Source: JAHDHW01 sp963793295 (lineage in GTDB: Bacteria; Bacteroidota; Bacteroidia; Chitinophagales; Saprospiraceae). From it: DNA of 64,000 nucleotides. A program made the position numbers and the translations under genes. Below the pieces are notes generated by a model, which made no database searches, was not told the origin of the DNA, and saw nothing but the letters and a program-made list of their open reading frames with translations. The DNA is taken from positions 1 to 64,000 of the forward strand of contig CAWBZX010000028.1 of assembly GCA_963793295.1 (NCBI GenBank), written 5' to 3'. Positions 9,894 through 20,405 of the stretch are shown piece by piece (position 1 is the stretch's first letter; every line of letters begins with the position of its first letter).

Positions 9894-10204
9894 CCAAAGT
9901 CTGTGCATAGTTTGTGGCGCAATCCATGGAGGAAGCTATAGAATTAATCTGTTGATACTTCAATAATATCAGTGCGATACATACTATAGACTCGATCGGG
10001 GTCCAAACCCGTCCATCGGTATACAACTGCGGCTCAACTATCTTTCTTTCTCTTCAATTCATGATACTCTAATATCCCCAATACATTCAAATATGATCTC
10101 TCTACTGCTGGCCAAAACACAAACACTAACGTACGATCGTACGCTGATCTTGTTGGTTTTGCGCTCGCTCGGCAGCCCTGCTAGTCTGCTAGTACTATGC
10201 TATC
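9894..10204. other. Convergent 3' intergenic region
   Basis: This region lies between the stops of the phosphatase gene (+) and the next gene (-). It is AT-rich compared with the flanking coding DNA, as expected for 3' untranslated regions. No gene is supported. Confidence 0.4.
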
Positions 10205-11423
10205 CTACTGCTGCATATCGGATCCTTCGGCAGAGGGATTACCGGCAGTGTCCTCCAGGGAGTTGGCAACGCCAGTAATAGCGCCGGTGGCGGCCATGGC
10301 AGCTCCATGGTCCATCATCATCTCGTCCTCGTTGCTGGCGGCGCTGTAGAACAGCTCCATGCTGGCGGTGCTGGCATTGTGCTGCTGCTGATGCTGCTGG
10401 CTTTGCTGCTGCTGGTGGGTGGCGATGGCAACATTATCAATTCCGGCAATGCTGGTGGGAGACTTATCGTTGAACGGATTGGGTGCCTAGACCTCCTTCC
10501 TCCTCCGCACCATCTCCGTCGTGGACGACGTCGACATCCGCGACGTCGTAGTCGGTCTTGGTGGCGTGGTACTCGGCCTCCCAACGGCTCTCGAGGTCGT
10601 TGAGATCCAGCTCGGAGAATAGCTGCAGCAATAAAGAGTTACAAAGTAAAAGCGTAGTCGTTAGGATGGTATTTCTCAATGTATCTATTGAAGTACAGCG
10701 CCAATATAGCATAGTACGTTCAATCATTGAATCCAACGACGAACAATGACAACAACAATATGATATATTCAACAAGTACAACGTAAACCCAAACAGAACT
10801 CACCCTACCATCCCTGTTGCGTCCCTGCATCATCTTCTTCCTGAGTTCCTCGACCAACGTCCTCATCTCCTCCCTGCGATTGCCGTTGGTACCGACCCTG
10901 GACGTTGCATCCTTCAACATGTTGAGGGATGATGTCCACCCTGTCGGATAGGTGCTGGAGCTGCTTGGCCTTGGTGGAGTTGGAGCCGGACATCTTGGCG
11001 ATGGTGCTGGTGTTGGCGGTGGTGGAGCAATACGTATGAGTCAAGCGGTTACAATAGGCGAAAATGGAAAATGGTAAATTACTTAACACCGATCCGCCGC
11101 GCACCGACGAACTTGAACTGGAGCTGCTGGAACTTGAACTGGAGGAGCTGCTGGAGCTGCCATTTCCAGTATTTCTCAACAATATTGATCCTAGTCACAT
11201 TGCAACGCTCTGGATACGTCGAGCAGAAATCCGCATACACTTGAGCATTGTCTCCGGCGAGGCAAAGCGACAGCGCGCTCTCACACAGCTTGATGTATTC
11301 TACGCAAAGGCCGGTATTGTCAGCCTTACCGCTAGAAAGCTGGCTTTCAATACGGCTCATTTCGCGGTCAACATCGGCGGGGCTTGTTACTGTGGCTTTG
11401 CCACAATGGAAGCGAAACGACAC
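10205..11423 (-). CDS. Intron-containing eukaryotic gene of unknown function, partial, frameshifts likely
   Basis: The coding signal continues on the minus strand but changes frame. The upstream part (11,423 to about 11,180) includes 'DREMSRIESQLSSGKADNTG' and a Ser-rich tract. A middle exon contains 'STKAKQLQHLSDRVD', then 'RREEMRTLVEELRKKMMQGR'. After a clear intron (10,623-10,803) comes 'LFSELDLNDLESRWEAEYHA', then a Gln/His-rich and acidic tail ending in SDMQQ at the TAG 10,207-10,205. Two single-base frame changes, near 10,487 and near 10,935, look like sequencing indels or undetected splicing. The upstream end meets the contig junction. The middle part looks coiled-coil. I do not recognise the family. 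Confidence 0.5.
10623..10803 (-). other. Spliceosomal intron (GTGAGT...CTGCAG), minus strand
   Basis: On the minus strand a consensus donor GTGAGT follows 'QGRNRDGR', and the acceptor CTGCAG precedes 'LFSELDLNDLE'. Both exons stay in phase 0 after removal of 181 bases. This gives strong local support for a eukaryotic source of this DNA. Confidence 0.7.
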
Positions 11424-11439
11424 TGATGAGTACGAACAA

Positions 11440-11518
11440 ACGTTGAAAAGCTGACTTTAAAAACATAAATCCCCCTTTCTCGAAATGAAAGAAATAATCA
11501 TTTATAAACAGATGTTGA
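11440..11518. other. Probable chimeric junction: eukaryotic to AT-rich bacterial DNA
   Basis: Within this stretch the DNA changes from eukaryotic intron-containing sequence to AT-rich sequence that continues into a bacterial-type beta-helix gene. The exact join cannot be placed from sequence alone. Confidence 0.55.
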
Positions 11519-12549
11519 TTATTTCAACAACGCACTGCTTGCGGTGTTGCCACTCTCAGTAATGCCGCTGCAACTTCTAATAGAGATGGCTTGCTTGGGC
11601 AGGTAATCGTTAACAACACTTAAATTGTGCGCATTTTCAACCGTGATACCATGCCCGCATTGTAATTCAGGTAGCATTTCATATTTGTTATCTCTAATAC
11701 TGACATTTGTCTTTTTGCTTGATCCACCCAATTTTAATGCGGCTTGATGCGTGTTGCACCTGGCGTATTCCAGACCTCCAATGCCACGTGAACCCCCCTT
11801 GAAAGTGTTGCGTTCAATCTTGAGATCATCGACGACATCCATGCTGTTTAAACCAGTGGCTCAAAACCCACAACTGAATGCACCCCCAAAATAAAACACT
11901 CCAGAGGGCAGATCCCAGTTTGTTAAGTTCCCATAAGCAGGATTGCCGGTTTTAATATACTCATTAACTTTATTCCCCATTGCCAATTCTCAAATAGATT
12001 ATCAGATAGGTTGAACCTGCGTATGGAACGAGAAAGTTTTTTCCCTTCCCATTCTTGGGAAGGAATCTTCAAAATCTATGGGTGTCAAGCCCAACGTCAC
12101 GGATAATATTAAATCTATAGGGTCACCATCACCTGCCCCGAAGAGTAATCCCTTGACGTCCTAATTTTTCAAATCTGTTGTGATGAACATGCCATTCATC
12201 AGGTTGGGTCGTAGGAAAGAAGTCGGATCAGGAAGAATACTTATGGCATCACTGTACATATGATGAAAATAATTATCTGCAATCTCTACATCTGGTTACA
12301 GCGCCCCAAGAATTAATAGCGTGCCATGCTTCGTTTCCTCCATTTCCAGTCCACGGAGCGGCTTCATAGGTTCCAGCTTTTGTATTTCTTCCTCAATTTC
12401 GATCCCAAGTATCTTTATGGTGGGCTGCATCAGCCCCATATCCAGGTAAAAAGATGGAACGGTTATGTGATCCACTTAGACCATCTCCTCCGGATGCATT
12501 GGCAATGATTTTTGCTTTTGGATGCGAAGCAATACGCAACTGAGCCAAG
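11519..12549 (-). pseudogene. Frameshifted right-handed beta-helix protein (Bacteroidetes-type)
   Basis: Minus-strand coding signal runs through this whole stretch but in several frames. From upstream to downstream the readable pieces include 'HPKAKIIANASGGDGLSG', 'GNGGNEAWHAINSWGAVT', 'PDVEIADNYFHHMYSDAISI', 'GNLTNWDLPSGVFYFGGAFS' and a final intact 107-codon frame (11,842-11,519) starting MDVVDDLKIERNTFKGG. The content (short Asn/Gly-rich strands such as 'DNYFHH', 'NVSIRDNKYE' and 'NAHNLSVVNDY') fits parallel beta-helix surface or pectate-lyase-like proteins. At least four frame changes within 1 kb suggest poor base calls rather than natural decay. The upstream end is lost at the A/T run. 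Confidence 0.65.
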
Positions 12550-13529
<980 letters not shown>

Positions 13530-13690
13530 GAGCCGATTGTGCGGGATGCGCGACCGTAGAACTACGAGATTAAATTGGTGAATGGTGCAGCATAACGACC
13601 TGTTCCATGGGCGTCAAGGCTTCCGTCTTGCCCATCCTGAGAGACCTGTGTTAGGTAGAGGCCATGGACAGGACACCAGTGCGCCTCACT

Positions 13691-14140
13691 ATGCGAGTGA
13701 TCTTCTCCTCATTCACGACGCTGCTGCTGATCTGGGCTTTGTGCTTCACCGTGGCCTGCACAAGCAGAGGAGGCGCCAGATCTTCCATCCTCACACCGGA
13801 CGGACAGCTTGTACCCCTCCAAGAGTGGCAGATCATTAACACGGCGACAGGACACACGGTTCCTTTCGATCAATGGGCGGCATTATTGCTCCAGCAGGAC
13901 ATCATTTATCTGGGCGAAGAACATCACAATAGGTTTCATATCGACGCAGCGCTGTCGGTGTTGCGGAGACTGAAGGCGGAGGGCCGCAGGCCGGCCTTAG
14001 CGATGGAAATGTTCGGCTGGGACGGCCAAGCTGCACTGGATCAATATGTTTCACGGGTAGACATAACACGCCAGGAGTTCCTGGAAACCGTCAGGTGGAA
14101 ACAGAACTGGGGTGAGCAATACGTAACTGGACGAAGCCAG
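13691..14140 (+). CDS. ChaN-family iron-regulated lipoprotein, truncated
   Basis: The N-terminal 150 residues of a ChaN-like (haem-binding, Cofac_haem_bdg) lipoprotein are present. I chose ATG 13,691 over 13,664 because it gives a compact signal peptide ending in a lipobox-like 'FTVAC'. The family core is visible in 'IIYLGEEHHNRFHIDAALSV' and 'PALAMEMFGWDGQAALDQYV'. Full-length members are about 280-300 residues, so roughly half is missing. The frame passes into unrelated sequence near 14,130-14,160, beside an A-run, where the Bacteroidetes DNA begins. Confidence 0.72.
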
Positions 14141-14160
14141 CAGAACAAAAAAAAAACATA
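14125..14160. other. Chimeric junction: GC-rich bacterial DNA to Bacteroidetes DNA
   Basis: The ChaN-like coding sequence ends abruptly and a 10-base A run (14,147-14,156) follows. The very next bases continue in the frame of a T9SS C-terminal sorting domain, and base composition drops to AT-rich from here on. The pattern matches the A-rich join at 12,550-12,614. Confidence 0.65.
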
Positions 14161-14282
14161 GCCAATTGCTGGCATTAAATGGTAGCTATTCCATTCCCCT
14201 GGATGGATTATCTGGAGGTATTTATTTCGTACATATTACAGATGGCGAAAGCAGTATGGTAGAAAAACTTGTAGTTGAATAA
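14157..14282 (+). CDS. 3' end of a T9SS type A cargo protein, partial
   Basis: The last 41 codons of a gene whose start is lost at the junction are present. The translation includes 'SIPLDGLSGGIYFVHITDG' and ends 'MVEKLVVE', the typical end of the type A (TIGR04183-like) sorting domain recognised by the type IX secretion system of Bacteroidetes. It is followed by a strong terminator hairpin. The rest of the protein is unknown. Confidence 0.72.
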   Translation, partial: HSQLLALNGSYSIPLDGLSGGIYFVHITDGESSMVEKLVVE

Positions 14283-14302
14283 TTTTTATTAAGCAATAAT
14301 TC

Positions 14303-14337
14303 AAATGGCTTGCCCGAATTATTCAGGCAAGCCATTT
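14303..14337 (+). terminator. Rho-independent terminator after the partial T9SS gene
   Basis: A perfect 12-bp stem (AAATGGCTTGCC with GGCAAGCCATTT) with an 11-nt loop is followed by TTAGTTTTCTTTCC. It lies 20 bases after the TAA. Confidence 0.8.
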
Positions 14338-14618
14338 TAGTTTTCTTTCCTTTAGTAATGTAATTTCTGCAGCATTCCTATTCTTTTAAGCTTACAAACT
14401 CCCTCAATTCCACTTTATAAGATTAGTTGTTAAAAAGGTCTAAACCAGTAGGTTAAGATTATTTCTTTCAGCGATTTTGACCCGTCTTTGAAGTGACTTT
14501 TCGAAACTTCATAATTTACTTATAACAGCTTTCTTTAATACAAGATTTTGGTTTGAAACTTGCTTATAGTTTAAAGGCAACATATAAAAATATCTTTATA
14601 AAAATAAACTGATTAAAA
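14338..14618. other. Intergenic region upstream of T9SS cargo gene
   Basis: This is AT-rich sequence with no supported gene. It must contain the promoter for the gene starting at 14,619. I cannot place the promoter with confidence. Confidence 0.4.
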
Positions 14619-17273
14619 ATGAGAAAATTTCTGCTACTAACGTTTGCTTTTTTATATACCGGGTTTTTCGCTTTTTCTCAATCTATTGAGTTTAGTGATG
14701 ATTTTGAATTATTTACGAACAACTGGATATTAGAAGGAACGTGGGGAACTACAACAACTCAGTCAAGTTCTGGTACCCAATCTTTGACGGATAGCCCGGC
14801 GGGCAATTATTTGCCTAATCAGAATATTTCAGCTACAATGTCCACAGGAGTGGACCTTTCCAACGCCCCTAATGCGGAGATTAGATTCGTCGCATTCTAC
14901 GACATTGAACCGGGAAATTTTGATTTTTGTTACCTGGAAGCCAGCAGTGATGGAGGTTCTACATGGTCAACAATTGCTAGCTTTTTGGGGGAAGATAATT
15001 CTACACCTTGGGCAGAACACATTTATTCGTTAAGTGATTTTGTAGGTAGTTCAGATGTTAAAATTCGATTTCGTTTTGATTCCGATGGAGCAACAGAATA
15101 TGATGGAATTTATATTGACGATTTTTATATTATTAGTTTAGAAGCGGACGAAACGCCTCCTGGTGTTTTACACAATCCACCACAATTTTATGAAAGTTAT
15201 ATCGGCAATATCAAAATGACAGCGGATTTGATTGACGATTCAGGGATACAATTCGCTTTTTTGAAATATTCTGTAAATTCAGGTCCCGAACAAACTGCAG
15301 CTGGAACGAATACCATTGATGAAACCTGGTCCTTTACCATACCAAAACAAACTGAAGGAGCTCAAGTTGATTATTATCTATTAGTCAGAGATGATTCTCC
15401 AAATGACAACACAACCACTACTGATGTTTATTCCTACATTGCTGGAAATCACATTTTTTATGATAATGCCCAAAATGACAATACAACATCTATTGGCCCG
15501 GCATCAACGAGTGGGTTAATGGGATGTGCGGTGCGTATTACTTTGAATGGGACCACAGATGTTATTTATGCCTTAATTAGAAATTATACTGATCAAAGTT
15601 CGCCAAATGATGATTTTCTTTTCCACATTTGGGCCGATAATAATGGCTTACCGGGAACCGATATGATTACACCATTCATGGTTACTCCTGAAGCTGATTT
15701 AATGGCGACAAGTCCTATGACTCGAATTGATTTGTCTGCATATTCAGCTGAATTATCAGGATTATCTGGTGACTTTTTCGTTGGATATACGGTGCCTACT
15801 GGCGAAACTAATTTAGTGCAAACTACACCAGCTGTTGCTAATCGTTCTTTTAACTTTGACGGATCAAATTGGATGCTAAATACTCAAAGCGATTACCACT
15901 TTCGTGTCATTACTACACAGTTTGAAGCTCCAAATGTTTGCGGCGAAGCCGCAAATTTAAGCAGCATGATTGGTCAAGGAGCTGGTAATTCACAATCCTC
16001 ACCTCTTTGGGATAATTCAAATGCATCAGTTACCGGGAATGAACCGGGAAATGGTTGGGAATGTTGGTGGGATGAATCTCTTGATAATCCATTGTGGTAC
16101 ACTTTTACCGGTGATGGAGGAACCTATCAAATTAAGACTACAAATTGTAATGGAACTGCAACGGATTATATTTATGACGGGGATGCTCAGATCGCTATTT
16201 ATAATGGTAATGATTGTAATAATTTAACTGCTATAGCGTGCAGTGATGATGGAGAAATAGAGCCGGACATTTATGCACCAATAGTTGATTTTGAAACTAC
16301 CGAAGGCATGACTTATTTTATAATGATCGATGGATATGACGGCGCTTTCGGAGAGTATTGTGTAGAGATAACTGAATTGGTAACTTGTGCGGCACTTTCG
16401 ATTGGGGAATCCACCGGGGATGCGAATATCTGCTTCGGCGTATCAACTTCATTTACAACCGAAGGAGCAGTCGTTCCAACTTTCCCTATTTCTGGTTTCG
16501 ACTGGATAGTGAGTACTGATGATATTTCAGGATCCTCTGATCCATATAATGAAGCTTCATTGGTTATAATGATTGGCTCATCGAACGCATCATATAATCC
16601 TATATTATTAAACGATGGATTACAACTTAATACAGGTACTTATTTCTTTACTCCGGTCGTATTTGGTGCGGCAATAGATACAGATGGCTCTCCTGAAGGA
16701 CTTGATTTTACAAGTGGCTGTGTTGAAACCGGTATTTCCATCGAAGTAACTTTATATGCTGAATTTGATGATTTAGTTGGTACTCCATCTTCTACTAACG
16801 AAGTGTTTCCTCCGGGAAATAATGGAGAAGCTAGTGTTTCAGTGACCGGTGGTTCTGGCTCTTATTCTTACGATTGGAGTAACGGAGGTGATGCTGAAAC
16901 GATTACCGGTTTGCCAGCAGGTACTTATACAGTGACTATCTCTGATGATTCAGGATGCGTTGAAGATGTTGTTGAAACAGTTGTCGTTGATATGATTACA
17001 GGAACAAGTGATTTAGCGTTCGAACAAGCGATTCAGCTTTCTCCAAATCCGGCTAAATCCAGAACCAATCTTGTTTATAATTTTAATGAAACAGTAGATT
17101 TGACAATGACAATGACCAATGCCATTGGTCAGATTGTTGAGCAAAAAATCATTGATAGCGCTTTAAATGGCACCATCGAAATTAACCTCGAGAAGCTAAA
17201 CGATGGTGTTTACTTTATTCAATTGACTGATGGTGCACATCAATCATCCAAAAGGTTAGTAGTTAGCAAATAA
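14619..17273 (+). CDS. Large secreted protein with MAM-like, SprB-repeat and T9SS type A sorting domains
   Basis: The protein has 884 residues. A signal peptide ends around residue 21 (FAFSQS). Residues about 24-172 form a jelly-roll/MAM-like region ('FSDDFELFTNNWILEGTWG'...'YDGIYIDDFYI') often found in secreted peptidases and adhesins. Several beta-sandwich regions follow, with repeated aromatic and Asp-rich blocks, and a SprB-type repeat at about 730-790 ('GGSGSYSYDWSNGG', 'GLPAGTYTVTISDDSGC'). The end (about residue 806 on: 'QLSPNPAKSRTNLVYNF'...'KRLVVSK') is a type A sorting domain. No catalytic domain is recognised. It is probably an extracellular or surface-attached binding protein, and a single-gene transcript bounded by terminators. 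Confidence 0.8.
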   Translation: MRKFLLLTFAFLYTGFFAFSQSIEFSDDFELFTNNWILEGTWGTTTTQSSSGTQSLTDSPAGNYLPNQNISATMSTGVDLSNAPNAEIRFVAFYDIEPGNFDFCYLEASSDGGSTWSTIASFLGEDNSTPWAEHIYSLSDFVGSSDVKIRFRFDSDGATEYDGIYIDDFYIISLEADETPPGVLHNPPQFYESYIGNIKMTADLIDDSGIQFAFLKYSVNSGPEQTAAGTNTIDETWSFTIPKQTEGAQVDYYLLVRDDSPNDNTTTTDVYSYIAGNHIFYDNAQNDNTTSIGPASTSGLMGCAVRITLNGTTDVIYALIRNYTDQSSPNDDFLFHIWADNNGLPGTDMITPFMVTPEADLMATSPMTRIDLSAYSAELSGLSGDFFVGYTVPTGETNLVQTTPAVANRSFNFDGSNWMLNTQSDYHFRVITTQFEAPNVCGEAANLSSMIGQGAGNSQSSPLWDNSNASVTGNEPGNGWECWWDESLDNPLWYTFTGDGGTYQIKTTNCNGTATDYIYDGDAQIAIYNGNDCNNLTAIACSDDGEIEPDIYAPIVDFETTEGMTYFIMIDGYDGAFGEYCVEITELVTCAALSIGESTGDANICFGVSTSFTTEGAVVPTFPISGFDWIVSTDDISGSSDPYNEASLVIMIGSSNASYNPILLNDGLQLNTGTYFFTPVVFGAAIDTDGSPEGLDFTSGCVETGISIEVTLYAEFDDLVGTPSSTNEVFPPGNNGEASVSVTGGSGSYSYDWSNGGDAETITGLPAGTYTVTISDDSGCVEDVVETVVVDMITGTSDLAFEQAIQLSPNPAKSRTNLVYNFNETVDLTMTMTNAIGQIVEQKIIDSALNGTIEINLEKLNDGVYFIQLTDGAHQSSKRLVVSK

Positions 17274-17291
17274 GTCAACTTTTGAATAATT

Positions 17292-17326
17292 CAAAACCCC
17301 GTCAGCTTTAAGTTGACGGGGTTTTG
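17292..17326 (+). terminator. Rho-independent terminator
   Basis: A 13-bp perfect stem (CAAAACCCCGTCA with TGACGGGGTTTTG) around a 9-nt loop is followed by TTTTTTATT. It lies 18 bases past the stop of the T9SS cargo gene. Confidence 0.88.
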
Positions 17327-17454
17327 TTTTTTATTATCTTAGCAAAATAAATAGCCTGTCTTATTAACTTTGACTGACTACATACCAACCAAATTATTAC
17401 CAATAAATCAACGAAGAACGCTTATTTTTTATAGGAATATTTTAATAACTTGAA

Positions 17455-18393
17455 ATGTATAATCACAAGACACAAGAATATGGGGAATTTTTAAAATATA
17501 CTTTTTATAATGACGAAACGGGAAATAGTTTTTCAATAAGCCCGGAGTATGGTGCCTGTCTTTTGGATGTTGCCTTTGGCGGACGAACAATGATTGATGG
17601 TCCTCAAACCATTGAAGAATCCTTAAAAAATGAATGGTGTAAAAGCGCATTTCTTTTTCCTTTTCCAAACCGGTTGAAATCAGGTAAATACAATTTTGAA
17701 GGAAAATCCTATCAATTTCCAATTAATGAACCAGCTACAAATAATACCTTGCATGGATTTGGAGCCAACCAGATTTTTAAATTAATATCACTTGATTGTA
17801 ATGAAAATTGGACTGAAATACTTTGTCGGCATAAAAATCCAGGCACCAATCCGTCTTATCCATTTGCGTTTAGCTTTGATATTAAAATGCGCATTTCGGA
17901 GCCAGCTTCTTTTGTTATTGAGCTTATGCTTAAAAATGAAAGTCAACAAAAAATACCTGTAGGTTTGGGGTGGCATCCCTACTTTAATTGTTTTGATAAA
18001 GTAGATCAAATATTTCTGCAAATGCCCGAATGTGAAATTGTTGATGTTGATGAAGTTGCAATTCCAACCAAAGAACGATTCGACTACGAATATTTCAATG
18101 AAAAGCGCCAAATAGGAAATGTGGCTTTGGACAATGCCTTTGAAATAAAGAATCAAAAGGGTAGGGCAGAAGTGGTGCTGTTTTCTAATGCTGAAAAGTT
18201 GATTTACTGGCAGGAAACGGGCTTGAAAAAATTTAATTTTCTGCAAATCTTTACTCCACCAAACCGCAAATCTATTGCGATAGAACCAATGACTTGTAAT
18301 ATTGATGCTTTTAATAACGGTGACGGTTTAATTGTTTTGAATCCTGGGGAACATATTTCCGGACGATTTGGATTTTCTTTTCAAGCTGGATAA
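17455..18393 (+). CDS. Aldose 1-epimerase family protein (galactose mutarotase-like)
   Basis: This 312-residue cytoplasmic enzyme would interconvert alpha and beta anomers of sugars. Family landmarks are the 'FPFPNRLKSGKYNFEGKSY' block with its substrate-binding Arg (about residues 69-87), 'LHGFG' with the first His (about 101-105), 'GLGWHPYF' with the second His (about 172-179), and the C-terminal 'IAIEPMTCNIDAFNNGDG' with the catalytic Glu (about 279-296). The length fits the family. A Bacteroidetes -7-like box (TAACTTTG) lies at 17,365-17,372, about 80 bases upstream. The preferred sugar is unknown. Confidence 0.85.
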   Translation: MYNHKTQEYGEFLKYTFYNDETGNSFSISPEYGACLLDVAFGGRTMIDGPQTIEESLKNEWCKSAFLFPFPNRLKSGKYNFEGKSYQFPINEPATNNTLHGFGANQIFKLISLDCNENWTEILCRHKNPGTNPSYPFAFSFDIKMRISEPASFVIELMLKNESQQKIPVGLGWHPYFNCFDKVDQIFLQMPECEIVDVDEVAIPTKERFDYEYFNEKRQIGNVALDNAFEIKNQKGRAEVVLFSNAEKLIYWQETGLKKFNFLQIFTPPNRKSIAIEPMTCNIDAFNNGDGLIVLNPGEHISGRFGFSFQAG

Positions 18394-18495
18394 ATCCAAA
18401 ATTCATTACATTGTGAGGTGGAGCTACAGCTGGTATTTTGGTCTGTTAAGTTATTGGGCTAAATTATCAAGAATTTTTACGCCTGCTTAAAATAA

Positions 18496-19614
18496 ATGAA
18501 CAAGACTATGGAAAATCAGAACAATAAAATAAATAGAAACAAATTTGTAAACTGGTCCATTGAAGCAGCGATCCAAATTGGTTTGCTTGTATTTATCGTC
18601 CTATCCAGTTATATGATTTTCAAACCATTTATTGTTCCGGTTGCATGGGGAATTATTATTGCGATTTCGATCTTTCCACTGGCAAAAAGACTGAATACAT
18701 TAATAGGAAACCGAAAAAAAATTACAGCCGTTATTATGACAGTGTTGGTTTTATCTTTGGTACTCATCCCTACTATTCTTTTTACAGGTTCAATCATTGA
18801 TAGCATCAGAAACCTGTCTCAGTCTTTTGAGGAAGGTGAATTAAGTTTTACGCTTCCTGAAAAAGATGGTGAATTATCTACGGCCCAACAATTCGTCATA
18901 GAAAAATGGCAGGACATATCACAAAATTTGGAACAAACATTAATAAAAATAGCTCCGCAACTCAAACAGGCAAGTCAATTTCTAATTTCATCTATTACAG
19001 GATTAGGCGGATCATTAATCATGTTTATTATAGCTATAATTATTGCCGGGGTATTTTTGACAAATGCAGAAGGGGGGCATAATATTGCGCTAAAGTTATT
19101 TAAAAAATTGACTGGTAACAGAGCGGAGGAGCTACTCCAACTTTCTATTGCTACAATTCGAAGTGTTATGCAAGGAGTGATTGGGGTTGCTGTCATTCAG
19201 GCGATATTAGTTGGAATAGGTTTTTTTGCTGCAGGTGTCCCTGGAGCAGCTGTTTTGACTTTGATCGTTATGATCCTGGCAATTGTTCAATTCCCTCCGA
19301 TTATCATTATCATTCCAGTTATTTTTTATGTTTATTCAACCGCTTCGACAGGAGTGGTAATTGCCTTCACGATTTGGAGTATTCTTGCCTCACTAAGTGA
19401 TAATATATTAAAACCAATGTTGTTGGGGCGTGGGATGGATATTCCCATGATTGTGATCCTTATCGGAGCAATTGGCGGTATGATGGCTGCAGGTATGATT
19501 GGATTATTTGTCGGACCGGTAGTACTCGCTTTGGGGTATCAACTCTTTCAAGCCTGGATGGATGAGGACAGTTTGAAAACAGCAGAAGAAATGGATAATT
19601 CGTTAAATCTATAA
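18496..19614 (+). CDS. AI-2E family transporter (PerM/UPF0118-like)
   Basis: This 372-residue polytopic inner-membrane protein has hydrophobic segments near residues 24-58, 71-97, 164-188, 232-258, 261-305 and 315-350, and a soluble stretch at about 100-160. The order and the conserved 'GVIGVAVIQAILVGIGFFAA' and 'DNILKPMLLGRG' blocks are typical of the family. Members have been linked to autoinducer-2 export, Na+/H+ antiport or general small-molecule efflux, so the substrate should be left open. A second ATG five codons in (18,508) is an equally possible start. It lies about 100 bases after the epimerase and may be co-transcribed. Confidence 0.87.
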   Translation: MNKTMENQNNKINRNKFVNWSIEAAIQIGLLVFIVLSSYMIFKPFIVPVAWGIIIAISIFPLAKRLNTLIGNRKKITAVIMTVLVLSLVLIPTILFTGSIIDSIRNLSQSFEEGELSFTLPEKDGELSTAQQFVIEKWQDISQNLEQTLIKIAPQLKQASQFLISSITGLGGSLIMFIIAIIIAGVFLTNAEGGHNIALKLFKKLTGNRAEELLQLSIATIRSVMQGVIGVAVIQAILVGIGFFAAGVPGAAVLTLIVMILAIVQFPPIIIIIPVIFYVYSTASTGVVIAFTIWSILASLSDNILKPMLLGRGMDIPMIVILIGAIGGMMAAGMIGLFVGPVVLALGYQLFQAWMDEDSLKTAEEMDNSLNL

Positions 19615-19646
19615 GAAAAAGATCCATTAATAGATGCTTAATTTTT

Positions 19647-19654
19647 TAACTTTG
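19647..19654 (+). promoter_or_regulatory. Bacteroidetes -7 box (TAACTTTG) upstream of the DUF4136 gene
   Basis: TAACTTTG matches the Bacteroidetes TAnnTTTG -7 element and lies about 66 bases before the ATG at 19,720. No good -33 TTTG was found at the expected distance, so support is partial. Confidence 0.4.
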
Positions 19655-19719
19655 TTCAACATTACTTGTTAAAAAACCATTGAAAAAATAATTTTCTAAA
19701 TAAAACAAAAAACACAATC

Positions 19720-20289
19720 ATGAAAAATTTATTATTGTTCTCTTTTATAGGAATGCTGTTCGTTTCTTGTAGCTCTTTAAAAGTAACCAGCGATTACGAC
19801 AAAACCGTTGATTTTACCCAATACAAATCACTAACATATTACGGCTGGGCTCAGGATAGCGATAAGCTTTTAAGTCGTTTTGACAAAGAACGAATCGAAG
19901 AAGCAGCCGGAAATGAATTCAAAAAGAGAGGTATCGATATTGTTGAAAGTGGAGGAGATCTCATCGTTACATTATTTGTAGTTACCGAAGATAAAACTCA
20001 GGTTTCGGCCAATACTACCAACATGGGTGGTTATGGTGGATACGGAGGGTATTATGACTATGGACCTGGCTGGGGTTATGGTGGTGGTATGTCTACCACA
20101 ACCTATAGTGAGTATGAATATACGACGGGAACTTTGGCTATTTCAGTATATGATGCCAAAGCTGAAAAGTTGATTTGGGAAGGAATCGGTCAGGGAACTG
20201 TGGATGATAATCCTCAATCGCGGGAGCAAAATATTCCAACAGACATTGCTAAAATTATGGCTTCCTATCCAGTGAAACCAAGTAAATAA
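19720..20289 (+). CDS. DUF4136 domain lipoprotein
   Basis: This 189-residue predicted lipoprotein has a signal peptide ending in 'LFVSC', with the lipidated Cys near residue 17. The body matches the DUF4136 pattern: 'YKSLTYYGWAQ' early, 'GIDIVESGGDLIVTLFV' in the middle and 'LIWEGIGQGTVDDNP' near the end. A Gly/Tyr-rich insertion ('GGYGGYGGYYDYGPGWGYGGG'-like, about residues 105-127) replaces the usual short loop. Function is unknown; family members sit in the outer membrane or periplasm. A terminator follows about 80 bases downstream. Confidence 0.85.
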   Translation: MKNLLLFSFIGMLFVSCSSLKVTSDYDKTVDFTQYKSLTYYGWAQDSDKLLSRFDKERIEEAAGNEFKKRGIDIVESGGDLIVTLFVVTEDKTQVSANTTNMGGYGGYGGYYDYGPGWGYGGGMSTTTYSEYEYTTGTLAISVYDAKAEKLIWEGIGQGTVDDNPQSREQNIPTDIAKIMASYPVKPSK

Positions 20290-20371
20290 TAAACCATTAT
20301 TTCTACTAATTAACGCAAGTTGCGAAACACCTTGCTAATTATGAGTTAAGTTTTTTTAAAAAAAATAAAAG

Positions 20372-20405
20372 AAAAGGCTGTCGGAAAATATTCCAACAGC
20401 CTTTT
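20372..20405 (+). terminator. Rho-independent terminator
   Basis: The 10-bp stem AAAAGGCTGT/ACAGCCTTTT has additional GGAA/TTCC pairing inside the loop and is followed by TGCATT. It lies downstream of the DUF4136 lipoprotein gene. Confidence 0.75.

Noticed and set aside
13664..14161. A complete 165-residue ChaN-like protein
   Set aside because: The last residues are encoded by the junction and A-run rather than the family sequence, and the protein is about half the normal length.
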